Source of the DNA: DASZBR01 sp033763845
GTDB lineage: Bacteria > Pseudomonadota > Gammaproteobacteria > DASZBR01
NCBI GenBank assembly: GCA_033763845.1
Contig: JANRJR010000008.1
Coordinates: 1 to 17,250, forward strand
DNA: 17,250 bases
Direction: 5' to 3'
Part shown: positions 1-7,953 of the stretch, piece by piece
Numbering within the stretch: the first letter of the stretch is position 1
How the letters are laid out: every line of letters starts with the position of its first letter
The notes under the pieces: generated by a model
Told to the model about the DNA's origin: nothing
The model's database searches: none
Seen by the model: only the letters and a program-made list of their open reading frames with translations
Made by a program: the position numbers and the translations under genes

Positions 1-1
1 T

Positions 2-226
2 TCTAATGCCTCACCCGCTTCATCAAGAAAATTAACTGAAGAAGACAATACAAGAATAGCGAAATGGAGAGAACTGCGCGGAAAGAATCATGGTAATACA
101 GTATCCATGGTACAAGCCGCCATGAAACAAGGACTTATTTCTAATAAACCCCTCTCGGGAGGTTATTCCTTATCAGACGCTGCACAAGCAGATAGAGAGA
201 AAATTCCTCGACGATTTACTCAATAA
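2..226 (+). CDS. 3' end of an unrecognised protein gene (partial)
   Basis: An open frame runs in from the left edge (codons from base 2) to a TAA at 224-226, giving the last 74 residues of a protein whose start lies outside the window. The visible part begins with a Ser/Ala/Pro-rich stretch, followed by a charged, probably helical segment (TEEDNTRIAKWREL) and a basic C-terminus ending PRRFTQ. I recognise no domain, signal peptide or membrane segment. The stop codon directly abuts the stop codon of the minus-strand J-like gene (next base 227), so the two genes converge with no spacer and no room for a separate terminator. That it is coding is inferred from the uninterrupted frame and the clean tail-to-tail fit; the function is unknown. 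Confidence 0.6.
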   Translation, partial: SNASPASSRKLTEEDNTRIAKWRELRGKNHGNTVSMVQAAMKQGLISNKPLSGGYSLSDAAQADREKIPRRFTQ

Positions 227-700
227 TTACGCTTTAATCACTCGCTCAGCTTTTAATTTATTCACAAACTTTCCCAAATCAGCTTCATGCACAAACTGCA
301 ATGCCACATAAGGCAGCGCTTCATCTGCAATTAATTCATAGCCGTAATTTTCAGACTGAGCATCATCCCATGTCGTCTGTGCACGATTTTCAACAAATGA
401 CTTATAATCTTCAACTATTTTTAATAACTTTGCATGTGCACGCTCTGGATTGGTTAATTCAAACGCCAACCCACTTAAATACGGGGATTTAATCGCTTGA
501 ACCACCATGACATAACCCAAATTTTTGTCGTACTCCGCACGCTTTTTGGGGTTGGCCAATATGACTTGCGCTTCTGTCGCTCGACGAAAACGTTCAGCAG
601 GAACATCATCACGAAAAGCTTGAAGAAATGCATCTTTAATTTCTTTGTCTGTTGCATTTCGAGAAAGATTTAATGCAGCATAATAATCAGTAAAAGCCAT
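227..700 (-). CDS. J-domain-like protein lacking the HPD motif
   Basis: 157 residues. Residues 4-61 resemble a DnaJ J-domain: helix I (DYYAALNLS), the NATDKEIKDAF start of helix II, and a helix III/IV stretch ending in NPKKRAEYDKNLG. Canonical J-domains carry His-Pro-Asp between helices II and III, which stimulates Hsp70 ATPase. Here that loop reads RDDVP, and about ten residues of helix II and the loop are missing compared with the DnaJ encoded at 10337-11491. Residues 62-157 match nothing I know and show no zinc-finger, Gly/Phe or membrane segment. The ATG overlaps the upstream gene's TAA by one base (TAATG) and follows a clear AGGAG, so it is the last gene of the minus-strand run. By family logic it probably cannot activate DnaK in the usual way; an adaptor or scaffold role is inference. 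Confidence 0.8.
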   Translation of the reverse strand: MAFTDYYAALNLSRNATDKEIKDAFLQAFRDDVPAERFRRATEAQVILANPKKRAEYDKNLGYVMVVQAIKSPYLSGLAFELTNPERAHAKLLKIVEDYKSFVENRAQTTWDDAQSENYGYELIADEALPYVALQFVHEADLGKFVNKLKAERVIKA

Positions 701-2757
701 TAGCGTTGCTCTCCTCGCGGTTTAATCATCACCATTTGCCCATCCCACACTACATTCGGTGACAGCCTTTGCTGCTGAACTGGAGTATAACTTAATTGTT
801 TCCACAGATATCCACCCAAATCTTTTTCTAATAATTTTACCGCTGGCATTTCATCTACAACGGGAGACGATTGTAATTTTGGATGATGAAATAATCCCAC
901 TCTCGACGGATGATAATAATCGACATTTCCAACCCATAACGGCAAATCACTGTCTGTAAATGATGTTCGACCGTCCCATAAACGTAACATTAATAAATGG
1001 CCGTTTAATCGTTTTGTCATCACTAATACGGGCGGTTCTTCTAAATAAAGCTGAGACAGCACAGGCAAACGAATCGTGCCGTCAGGTTGCGTCAAGCGCG
1101 CTAAAATTAATCCTATGGTGGTATTGGGCGCAATGACCCAACCCTTACTTTGTAAATTTTCTTCAATTAAGCCCAAATTTCCCACCCATTGTACATTTAA
1201 AATTTGCGAAGGATTTCCGATTCGACTTGCACGATATATAGGCTCGCTAATGGTCTGTGTTTGCCACCACGATTTAACAGCTAGGGTTTTTGCAGGAATA
1301 TACAGTGCATTATCATGAGAAGCTTTTATGAAGTTTTTAATAGTATAGACAGAACCTATTACACTCCAGCTCAATATAAATACTACCGCAAAAAATAGTG
1401 GTGGAATTTTGGGTGTGTCTCGCCTGAAATAACACAGCGAAACAAACATCACGACAGACACACCCAATAATATTGAACCCACAATATCTGTTAGCCAATG
1501 CGCACCCAAATATAATCGCGACAAACCAACGCACAACACTAGGATTGTAGCTAAAGTATACGGAATCCAACGATATTCTTTGGATAATTCGCGATTTAAC
1601 AATACTGCAAAAAAACCACCGACAACAGTTGATATCAATGTATGACCACTCGGAAAAGAATAGCCTGATGGTGTCACCCATAAACCTGTCGGACGAGGCG
1701 AATGAATTAATTGTTTAATAATTTCACCACCACCGAAACCTAAAGCCCCTAATAATATCCAATATAATGCCGTTCGCCATGCACGGATCGCCATTAATCC
1801 TAATAACACAGCAATAAATACTCCCATCCATACTTTGGGCGCTCCCACGAGCGTAAACACCAACATAATATGAGTAGCCCAAACATCGTGGAGACTGCGT
1901 AATAAAAACAATAACGGCGCATTCCATGCTGTTAAAAATCCCTGATGCAAAACATTACCCGCAAGAAAAATAAATCCAACCGCGAATAACATAAAATATA
2001 ACGCCAATGTTAGTTGCGCATGACTTTCGGGATATTGCGGATCCTGCAGCGCAATATTCAAGACGCGCAATAATGGCTTGTTTTTTATCATCGCCCATAA
2101 TTTATCTAACAAGTTGTGCAGCGTAAAAAATAACCACGCGATCATGCGCTTAATCGCCCAAGACATAATCCATAAAATTAATAAGGCTGCAATGACATAT
2201 ATCATTAAATGCATCGCAATGACGGGCGGTAATTCCACCGATGCTGCACCTAAGATAATACCGGGAAACATATAAATCGGCGCCCAACACGTTGCTGACA
2301 GTCCATCAGCAATTAAAAAACGCCACGGCTTCATATTTAACATTCCCGCAATAATCGGCAACAACGGACGAATAGGACCTACAAACCGCCCAATAAAAAT
2401 TCCTTTTCCACCATGACGATAAAAAAAGGTTTCGCCTTTTTGCAATAATCCCGGATAAAATTTAAACGGCCACATTTCTCGTAACTGTTCGCGGTAGTGA
2501 TACCCAATAAAGAAGCTAGTGGTATCACCCAAAAACGATCCTAAAAACGCAGCACCAAATACGATTTTTGCAGATATAACATGAGATCCAATTAATGCAC
2601 CCAGTGCCGTCATAAAAACCGTTCCGGGCATAATTAAACCAATCACGGCTAAGGACTCGATAAACGTCAGAAGAAAAACAATCAGAAACACCCAGCTGGG
2701 GTGTAAATGTAGCCAGAGAAGCCAAGGTTTTAACTGATTTAATAAATCCGTCACCAT
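700..2757 (-). CDS. DedA-PAP2-LssY C-terminal fusion membrane protein
   Basis: 685 residues, three modules. Residues about 10-205 are a DedA/SNARE-associated membrane domain: the conserved Glu34 region and the signature around 123-142 (GRFVGP.RPLLP..AGMLNM). Residues about 250-445 are a PAP2-type lipid phosphatase with the full catalytic set: K348-x6-R355-P356, P369-S-G-H372, and S413-R-x5-H420-x3-D424. Residues about 480-685 form a soluble tail resembling the LssY C-terminal domain. Some DedA proteins are known to translocate undecaprenyl phosphate or other lipids, and PAP2 enzymes dephosphorylate undecaprenyl pyrophosphate, phosphatidate or phosphatidylglycerophosphate. One chain may therefore combine lipid-phosphate hydrolysis and flipping at the inner membrane; the substrate is inference. 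It starts 3 nt after the lipA stop with no strong ribosome site of its own, suggesting translational coupling. Confidence 0.9.
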   Translation of the reverse strand: MVTDLLNQLKPWLLWLHLHPSWVFLIVFLLTFIESLAVIGLIMPGTVFMTALGALIGSHVISAKIVFGAAFLGSFLGDTTSFFIGYHYREQLREMWPFKFYPGLLQKGETFFYRHGGKGIFIGRFVGPIRPLLPIIAGMLNMKPWRFLIADGLSATCWAPIYMFPGIILGAASVELPPVIAMHLMIYVIAALLILWIMSWAIKRMIAWLFFTLHNLLDKLWAMIKNKPLLRVLNIALQDPQYPESHAQLTLALYFMLFAVGFIFLAGNVLHQGFLTAWNAPLLFLLRSLHDVWATHIMLVFTLVGAPKVWMGVFIAVLLGLMAIRAWRTALYWILLGALGFGGGEIIKQLIHSPRPTGLWVTPSGYSFPSGHTLISTVVGGFFAVLLNRELSKEYRWIPYTLATILVLCVGLSRLYLGAHWLTDIVGSILLGVSVVMFVSLCYFRRDTPKIPPLFFAVVFILSWSVIGSVYTIKNFIKASHDNALYIPAKTLAVKSWWQTQTISEPIYRASRIGNPSQILNVQWVGNLGLIEENLQSKGWVIAPNTTIGLILARLTQPDGTIRLPVLSQLYLEEPPVLVMTKRLNGHLLMLRLWDGRTSFTDSDLPLWVGNVDYYHPSRVGLFHHPKLQSSPVVDEMPAVKLLEKDLGGYLWKQLSYTPVQQQRLSPNVVWDGQMVMIKPRGEQR

Positions 2758-2760
2758 GGT

Positions 2761-3702
2761 TTAGGAAACGCTCTCACCTGCCGCTTGCTTATCCGCATGA
2801 TAAGATGATCTGACCAGCGGTCCACTCGCGACATTTTTAAATCCTAATGATGTTGCTACTTCAGCCAAATCTGAAAATTCTTGTGGTGTTACAAATCGTT
2901 CGACACGAATATGATGTTGGCTGGGCGCAAGATATTGCCCTAAGGTCAACATATCCACATCATGTGCACGCATGTCCTTCATAACTTCAATAATTTCTTC
3001 ATTGGTCTCACCCAACCCCAACATCAATCCTGATTTTGTTGGAATATCTGGAAACTGTTTTTTAAATTCTTTTAATAATAATAACGACCAGGCGAAATCA
3101 GAACCCGGACGCGCTTGTTTATATAAACGCGGAACCGTTTCCAAATTGTGATTAAATACATCCGGCGGTTCTTTGGCAATTTCTTGTAAAGCCAATTCCA
3201 TGCGCCCACGAAAATCAGGAACCAGTACTTCAATTTGAATGTGCGGACTTTTTTCACGAATCGCGCGAAGACAATTTGAAAAATGAGAAGCACCACCATC
3301 TTTTAGATCATCCCGATCTACTGATGTAATTACGATATAACGCAAATTCATTTGCGAAATGGTTTTCGCTAAATTATACGGTTCTTCCGGATCTAACGGA
3401 TCAGGACGTCCATGCGCGACATCACAAAAACTGCAACGACGCGTACATTTATCACCCATGATCATAAATGTCGCTGTACCTTTGCTAAAACATTCAGGAA
3501 GATTGGGGCATGACGCTTCTTCACACACGGTTACTAACCTATTTTCACGCAGCACCGCTTTTAACTCGGTTATACGAGGTGTAGACGGAACGCGGACGCG
3601 AATCCAATCCGGCTTTCGCAAGGTATCCGTTTGATTTGAAACTATTTTGACGGGGATGCGTGAAAGTTTTGCGCTCCCGCGCTGTTTATCAACATTTAGC
3701 AT
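2761..3702 (-). CDS. lipA: Lipoyl synthase (radical SAM)
   Basis: 313 residues, close to the usual length of about 320. LipA inserts two sulfurs into octanoyl groups on lipoyl domains (E2 subunits, GcvH) in the cytoplasm. Both iron-sulfur motifs are present: the auxiliary cluster cysteines C60, C65 and C71 (CEEASCPNLPEC) and the radical-SAM cysteines C86, C90 and C93 (CTRRCSFC). The C-terminal RSSYHA at 298-303 supplies the serine ligand of the auxiliary cluster. The ATG at 3702 has a strong GGAGGTG about 5 nt upstream. The 32-nt gap from dacA contains a TATAAT-like hexamer (3720-3725, minus strand) but no convincing -35 box, so an internal promoter is possible and unproven. No lipB is visible in the window. 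The next gene follows after 3 nt. Confidence 0.97.
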   Translation of the reverse strand: MLNVDKQRGSAKLSRIPVKIVSNQTDTLRKPDWIRVRVPSTPRITELKAVLRENRLVTVCEEASCPNLPECFSKGTATFMIMGDKCTRRCSFCDVAHGRPDPLDPEEPYNLAKTISQMNLRYIVITSVDRDDLKDGGASHFSNCLRAIREKSPHIQIEVLVPDFRGRMELALQEIAKEPPDVFNHNLETVPRLYKQARPGSDFAWSLLLLKEFKKQFPDIPTKSGLMLGLGETNEEIIEVMKDMRAHDVDMLTLGQYLAPSQHHIRVERFVTPQEFSDLAEVATSLGFKNVASGPLVRSSYHADKQAAGESVS

Positions 3703-3734
3703 TAAAGCACCTCCGCTCTATTATAACAGCAGAG

Positions 3735-4940
3735 TTAAGCCTTCCCCAACGCTAATTTCACATGGCTAACTAAGCGAGTGAAAACCCCACCGCGTGGCAC
3801 AGGATTGAGCGCAACGATTTCTTCGCTGCCAACGGGCTGACCATTGAACAACACACCGACAGAACCTACCGATTGCCCCTGATTTAAAGGCGCTTTAAGT
3901 GGTGTATTAAGCTTAATATTCGTCGTCACTTTGGAAAACTGCCCCGCCGGAACAGTCACATAGAAATCCTGAGAAACACCCACGGGAACTAATTTAGCTT
4001 GCCCAAAAAATACTTTCGCCTGCTCGAGGGGCTGAGATGCACTAAACACTTTGCGGGTTTCAAAAAACCGAAACCCATAATTCAATAAATTTTCACTAAA
4101 TTGTGATCGATCCGCATCCGTCGGCGCACCTAATAGTACAGATAATAATCGCATGCCATTTCTATTAGCAGAAGACACTAAACAATACCCTGCTGCATCC
4201 GTATGACCGGTTTTTAATCCGTCAACGCTGGGATCGCTCCACAATAATCGATTTCGATTCGGCTGAGTGATGTTGCCATACGTTAATGTTTTTTCATTAA
4301 AATAATGATAATACTGAGGGAAATTAACAATCACGGCGCGTGCTAAAATTCCAATATCACGCGGCGTTGAATAATGATTGGGATCGGGTAATCCCGTTAC
4401 GTCAACATAATGCGTATTTTTCATTCCCAACAACTGCGCTTGCTGATTCATTAAATTCACAAAACTGGGTTGCGTACCGCCCACAAATTCCGCCAACGCC
4501 GTGCATGCATCATTTCCTGAATCGACAATCACGCCTTGAATTAATTGAGAAACAGGAACTTGATCACCAACTCTCACAAACATACGCGACCCACCGGTTT
4601 GCCACGCCGCTTTGCTGATGGTCACTTTGTCATCCAAATGAATTCGATTCGCTTGTAACGCTTCAAATGTAATATAAAGCGTCATTAATTTTGTAAGACT
4701 TGCAGGCGCCATTTTGGTATCGGGATTTTGTGATGCGAGGACTTTTCCACTGTTCACATCTTGTAAAAAATACCCATTTGCACTGATCACTGGCGCTCCG
4801 GGATTAACTTCAGATGCCGTTGCACTATATACAGCTCCCGAAGAAAACACAGAATTCTGTATGGGGGGATTCTCAGGAGTCGCTGCAAAAGATGCTCCGC
4901 TGAATAACGAAAGCAGTGAGATATAAATCAGTCTACGCAT
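3735..4940 (-). CDS. dacA: D-alanyl-D-alanine carboxypeptidase (PBP5/6 type)
   Basis: 401 residues from the ATG at 4940 (E. coli PBP5 is about 403). It is a periplasmic, membrane-anchored penicillin-binding protein that removes the terminal D-Ala from peptidoglycan pentapeptides. A signal peptide covers residues 1-19 (MRRLIYIS... ending ASFA). The catalytic motifs are S81-L-T-K84, S141-G-N143 and K243-T-G245. A beta-rich C-terminal domain (about 300-385, ending VPRGGVFTRL) is followed by the short helix VSHVKLALGKA expected for inner-face membrane attachment. A longer reading from a TTG at 4961 is possible, but the ATG is preferred because AGAGAGGA lies about 9 nt upstream and it starts the signal peptide directly. 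It overlaps the upstream ATPase gene by 8 nt and precedes lipA by 32 nt. Confidence 0.96.
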   Translation of the reverse strand: MRRLIYISLLSLFSGASFAATPENPPIQNSVFSSGAVYSATASEVNPGAPVISANGYFLQDVNSGKVLASQNPDTKMAPASLTKLMTLYITFEALQANRIHLDDKVTISKAAWQTGGSRMFVRVGDQVPVSQLIQGVIVDSGNDACTALAEFVGGTQPSFVNLMNQQAQLLGMKNTHYVDVTGLPDPNHYSTPRDIGILARAVIVNFPQYYHYFNEKTLTYGNITQPNRNRLLWSDPSVDGLKTGHTDAAGYCLVSSANRNGMRLLSVLLGAPTDADRSQFSENLLNYGFRFFETRKVFSASQPLEQAKVFFGQAKLVPVGVSQDFYVTVPAGQFSKVTTNIKLNTPLKAPLNQGQSVGSVGVLFNGQPVGSEEIVALNPVPRGGVFTRLVSHVKLALGKA

Positions 4941-6270
4941 AAATATAATTCCTCTCTTCAAGGGTCAGCGGTTCCAGCGCTTCACGCTGTTGTTGGGCAA
5001 TAGTGAAATCGGCTTCGGAATAATCTTGGCTACGATCACGTAACCACGTTTCACGCATTTTATCATCAACATCGCACGGTACAATATGGAATGGAAAAGA
5101 TAATTGTCGAAATAAATCCCGCTGGGCTTTCTTTAGAAAAGTCGCGTCAACAACCATAGAGTATCCTGCCTCTAAAAGATCTTTTGTTAAACTATATAAC
5201 TGGTTGTAGACTTTTTTATTGCTTACTTCACTATAACGCTCTGTTTTATCAATAGAAAGTCGCTGACGCTCAACATCTGAGCGCAAATGAATAGCATTTA
5301 ATTTTGAAGCTAATTGTTTTGCCCGAGTGCTTTTTCCGGAACCCGAAATACCGTGCATAATAAATAATTCTGGCTTTTGAGATTCTGTATATTTTTCAGC
5401 CAAATTCATGCTAGTTTCATACTCTGACCAACTAATATTAGTTTCAAATAATTTTATTTTTGCACGAACCACAGCACGATAAGCCTGATAGAAGCGCAAA
5501 ATCTTAAGCCCTTCATAATCGCCTGTTAAGGTTAAATATTCATTGAGGAAAACATTACCTAATGCTGATTGATTTTTTTCATCGAGATCCATCAACAAAA
5601 AACCTACGTCTGCCATCGTGTCCGTAAACCGCAAATTATCGTTAAATTCTATGGCATCAAACATCATCGGTTTATTGTGATACAAAACAATATTACCTAA
5701 ATGCAAATCACCATGACACGCGCGAATATTTTTTTTGTTTTTCCGTGACTTCAATACAGGCAATAATATTTTATATTGTTCTTGCGCCCATTTTTCGCAA
5801 TGATTTAACTGGTCTAATAATTTTTGATTATTTAATTTTTGCAAGAAGGGGCGAATCTGATCAAAGTTTTGCTGAACGGGAAAGAAAATATTTTCAGGTG
5901 ATCCAAATGTACCAGGAGCCATTTCAGCTTGTTGATGAATCGCGGCTAATTGTTGAGCTAAATTGGCCAGATATTCTGGCTTCAATTCATGGCTTTTCAA
6001 TAAACTTAAAAATAAATTCTGTTGGTCAAATTGATTCATCACAATGGCGTAATCAATAACTTTATCTTTAACTGTGTAACCTATTACTTTGACATATAAA
6101 TCCGGCGCATAAATTTTATTGATGCGTATTTCTTCTTCGCAATAATATTTACGTTTCGCTAACGTAGAAAAATCTAAAAAACCAAAATCGACAGGCTTTT
6201 TGATTTTATAGGCATATTTTTTGGTTAAAATAACCCATGAAATATGGGTTTCAATAATTTGAGCGCTCAT
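4933..6270 (-). CDS. Fused aminoglycoside-phosphotransferase-like / P-loop ATPase protein
   Basis: 445 residues, two modules. Residues about 1-290 are phosphotransferase-like (APH/protein-kinase fold): the N-terminal KKYAYKIKKPVDFGFLDFS block, a catalytic loop H186-G-D188-L-H190-x2-N193, and a metal-binding-like D205-A-I-E208-F-N-D211. Residues about 300-445 are a small P-loop kinase/ATPase with Walker A G307-I-S-G-S-G-K313-S-T, a VVDATF strand and the DVERQRLS segment. This two-domain family is widespread and poorly characterised; no antibiotic-resistance role should be assumed. From memory, relatives carry some 20 more N-terminal residues (a PxxYPHPV-like block); here an in-frame TAG sits immediately before the ATG, so the protein truly starts short. 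AAGGA lies 6 nt upstream. It is first in the minus-strand run to 227 and overlaps dacA. Confidence 0.88.
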   Translation of the reverse strand: MSAQIIETHISWVILTKKYAYKIKKPVDFGFLDFSTLAKRKYYCEEEIRINKIYAPDLYVKVIGYTVKDKVIDYAIVMNQFDQQNLFLSLLKSHELKPEYLANLAQQLAAIHQQAEMAPGTFGSPENIFFPVQQNFDQIRPFLQKLNNQKLLDQLNHCEKWAQEQYKILLPVLKSRKNKKNIRACHGDLHLGNIVLYHNKPMMFDAIEFNDNLRFTDTMADVGFLLMDLDEKNQSALGNVFLNEYLTLTGDYEGLKILRFYQAYRAVVRAKIKLFETNISWSEYETSMNLAEKYTESQKPELFIMHGISGSGKSTRAKQLASKLNAIHLRSDVERQRLSIDKTERYSEVSNKKVYNQLYSLTKDLLEAGYSMVVDATFLKKAQRDLFRQLSFPFHIVPCDVDDKMRETWLRDRSQDYSEADFTIAQQQREALEPLTLEERNYIYA

Positions 6271-6281
6271 CTAAATCCTTA

Positions 6282-6309
6282 TTTACTCGATAAACAGGGA
6301 TTGTATAAT
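6282..6309 (+). promoter_or_regulatory. Sigma-70-type promoter for the small membrane-protein pair
   Basis: TTTACT at 6282-6287 (4 of 6 matches to TTGACA) and a perfect TATAAT at 6304-6309 are separated by 16 nt. The start would fall near 6316, giving a leader of about 20 nt that carries the AAGAGGGAG ribosome site before the ATG at 6337. It lies in the short gap between the divergent ATPase gene and the small-gene pair. Only sequence match supports it. Confidence 0.6.
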
Positions 6310-6336
6310 AAGGCGTTAATAAGAGGGAGCGGTTTA

Positions 6337-6555
6337 ATGTTAATAAAACGTATAGAGAAGCATTTTGATGTTGACAAGCTTCAAGAAGATTTGCGAAAAC
6401 TTGGAGTTAATTTCATCACAGCAGGTGGCGGAACGTTGTTCATAGCCCACTCAACCGGCTTGACTCAGTGGCTCATTACTTCGTCATGTTGTGTTATCAT
6501 TGGCGGCGTAATTGTTACAGTTTTAGGTCTTTTGAGGAGAAACAATAATGGCTAA
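6337..6555 (+). CDS. Small two-segment membrane protein, unrecognised
   Basis: 72 residues. The N-terminal 22 residues are charged and helical (KRIEKHFDVDKLQEDLRKLG). A weakly hydrophobic Gly-rich segment follows at about 24-39, then a strong membrane segment at about 43-66, and a polar end RRNNNG. The frame stays open upstream to 6244, but this ATG is preferred: AAGAGGGAG precedes it, it lies downstream of the promoter at 6282-6309, and the longer version would start inside the divergent gene. Its last codons overlap the start of the next small gene by 8 nt, and the downstream ribosome site (GAGGAG) lies within its coding end. I do not recognise the family. Size and shape resemble holin-like or small stress-membrane proteins, but nothing shows either. 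Confidence 0.7.
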   Translation: MLIKRIEKHFDVDKLQEDLRKLGVNFITAGGGTLFIAHSTGLTQWLITSSCCVIIGGVIVTVLGLLRRNNNG

Positions 6556-6715
6556 CTTTTTCTTTGTATTAGGTGTTGCAATACTTCTAGGCTTTATTAT
6601 CTTCAGCGCACTTATCATTTTTTCTTCCATGAATGAAGAACCACAGTCATCCCGTGCGAACAGTAAAAAACACTCAAAATCAAAGCACCGCAAACACGCG
6701 CTCCGCAGCGCTTAA
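6548..6715 (+). CDS. 55-residue single-pass membrane protein with a basic tail
   Basis: ATG at 6548, TAA at 6713-6715. Residues 4-27 are one strong hydrophobic segment (start MANFFFVLGVAILLGF). After a short acidic turn (MNEEPQ), residues 36-53 form a tail dense in Lys, Arg and His (KKHSKSKHRKH). A textbook ribosome site, TTGAGGAG, sits about 9 nt before the ATG, and the start overlaps the end of the previous gene by 8 nt, so the pair is probably translationally coupled. The 3' end overlaps the hemL stop by 36 bp, convergently. The basic tail suggests it stays on the cytoplasmic side, where it could bind nucleic acid or acidic lipids. Function unknown. It could be a chance frame, but ribosome site, coupling and membrane segment together argue for a real gene. 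Confidence 0.65.
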   Translation: MANFFFVLGVAILLGFIIFSALIIFSSMNEEPQSSRANSKKHSKSKHRKHALRSA

Positions 6716-7951
6716 CGTCGCATCAACTTCTTCATCACCATGTGCGGACGATAAAAATCCCGCTTCAAACGCTGATGGCGCTAAATAGACACCCAGCTCT
6801 AACATTTTATGGAAAAATGTTTTGAATCTTTCAACGTTACATTTCTCGACTTCTTTTAAGTTTAGTATTTGAGTTTGATCCGTAAAAAACAACCCAAACA
6901 TGCTGCCAGCACATTGTGTAAATAAGTGGATATTTTTCTGCTTTGCTAAATCATTTAATCCTGATAATAATTTATGCGTTTGTTTTTCTAATTGTTCGTA
7001 AAATCCTGGCTTTTGGATTAATTTTAATCCCGCTAATCCCGCTGCCATTGCAATCGGATTACCGGATAAAGTACCGGCTTGATACACAGGCCCCAACGGA
7101 GACACTTTTTCCATGATATCGCGTCGACCACCGAACGCACCTACAGGCATTCCGCCACCAATAATTTTTCCTAATGTCGTTAAGTCTGGCTTGATATTGT
7201 ATTTTTCTTGAGCGCCGCCCAACGCCACTCTAAATCCGGTCATGACTTCGTCAAATATTAATAAAGCTTTATGGCTATCACATAATTCGCGCAATCCTGT
7301 TAAGAATTTTAATTCTGGTAAAACACAATTCATATTCCCAGCAACAGGTTCGACAATAACCGCCGCGATATCGTCAGGATATTGCTTAATTAATCTCTCA
7401 ACATCATCTAAGTCATTGTATTCTGCGATGAGGGTATGCTCAGCAAAACTCTTGGGAACGCCTGCAGAATCAGGTACACCGAATGTTAATCCACCGGACC
7501 CCGATTTCACTAATAAACTATCATTATGGCCATGGTAACAACCGTTAAATTTTATAATTTTATTTTTATTGGTATAACCGCGCGCTAATCGAATAGCACT
7601 CATGGTTGCTTCAGTACCTGAGTTCACCATGCGAACCATTTCAATAGTGGGCATTAATTGGCAAATTAATTCAGCCAATTCGATTTCAGCAACGGTCGGC
7701 GCACCATAACTCAGACCATTTTGAATCGCTTTTTCAACTGATTTAATAATGTCTGGGTGGGCATGACCCGCAATCATGGGACCCCACGAACCGACATAAT
7801 CAATATATTTTTTATTATTTTGATCAAACACATACGCCCCTTCGGCTTTGGAAATAAATAACGGCTCACCGCCGACGCCTCTAAATGATCGAACTGGCGA
7901 ATTCACACCGCCGGGGATGACTTTACAGGCACGCTGATAAAGAGTATTCAT
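6680..7951 (-). CDS. hemL: Glutamate-1-semialdehyde 2,1-aminomutase
   Basis: 423 residues from the ATG at 7951. It is a cytoplasmic PLP enzyme that isomerises glutamate-1-semialdehyde to 5-aminolevulinate in the C5 route to haem. Near-invariant blocks are visible: IPGGVNSPVR (12-21), DYVGSWGPM (51-59), MVNSGTEATMSAIRLARG (108-125), CYHGH (138-142), DEVMTGFR with the PLP-ring aspartate D234, the Schiff-base lysine K262 in TLGKIIGGGMPVGAFGG, and GTLSGNP. The frame extends to a TTG at 7969 (MYWEIS...), but the ATG is preferred because E. coli HemL aligns at this point and it lies 2 nt after the mnmE stop. That spacing and the lack of a strong ribosome site imply coupling to mnmE. The 3' end overlaps the convergent small membrane gene by 36 bp. 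Confidence 0.97.
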   Translation of the reverse strand: MNTLYQRACKVIPGGVNSPVRSFRGVGGEPLFISKAEGAYVFDQNNKKYIDYVGSWGPMIAGHAHPDIIKSVEKAIQNGLSYGAPTVAEIELAELICQLMPTIEMVRMVNSGTEATMSAIRLARGYTNKNKIIKFNGCYHGHNDSLLVKSGSGGLTFGVPDSAGVPKSFAEHTLIAEYNDLDDVERLIKQYPDDIAAVIVEPVAGNMNCVLPELKFLTGLRELCDSHKALLIFDEVMTGFRVALGGAQEKYNIKPDLTTLGKIIGGGMPVGAFGGRRDIMEKVSPLGPVYQAGTLSGNPIAMAAGLAGLKLIQKPGFYEQLEKQTHKLLSGLNDLAKQKNIHLFTQCAGSMFGLFFTDQTQILNLKEVEKCNVERFKTFFHKMLELGVYLAPSAFEAGFLSSAHGDEEVDATLSAAERVFAVL

Positions 7952-7953
7952 GC

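Noticed and set aside
1337..1681. 114-codon minus-strand frame inside the DedA-PAP2 gene
   Set aside because: Out-of-frame reading of the PAP2 coding region, which itself shows all catalytic motifs.
4941..4961. TTG start seven codons upstream of dacA
   Set aside because: The ATG at 4940 has AGAGAGGA at proper distance and begins a standard signal peptide.
4933..6270. Aminoglycoside-resistance gene
   Set aside because: The phosphotransferase fold is shared by many kinases, and the fusion to a P-loop ATPase marks a different, uncharacterised family.
6244..6336. 31-residue N-terminal extension of the small membrane protein
   Set aside because: It starts inside the divergent ATPase gene and upstream of the TATAAT promoter; the ATG at 6337 has AAGAGGGAG before it.
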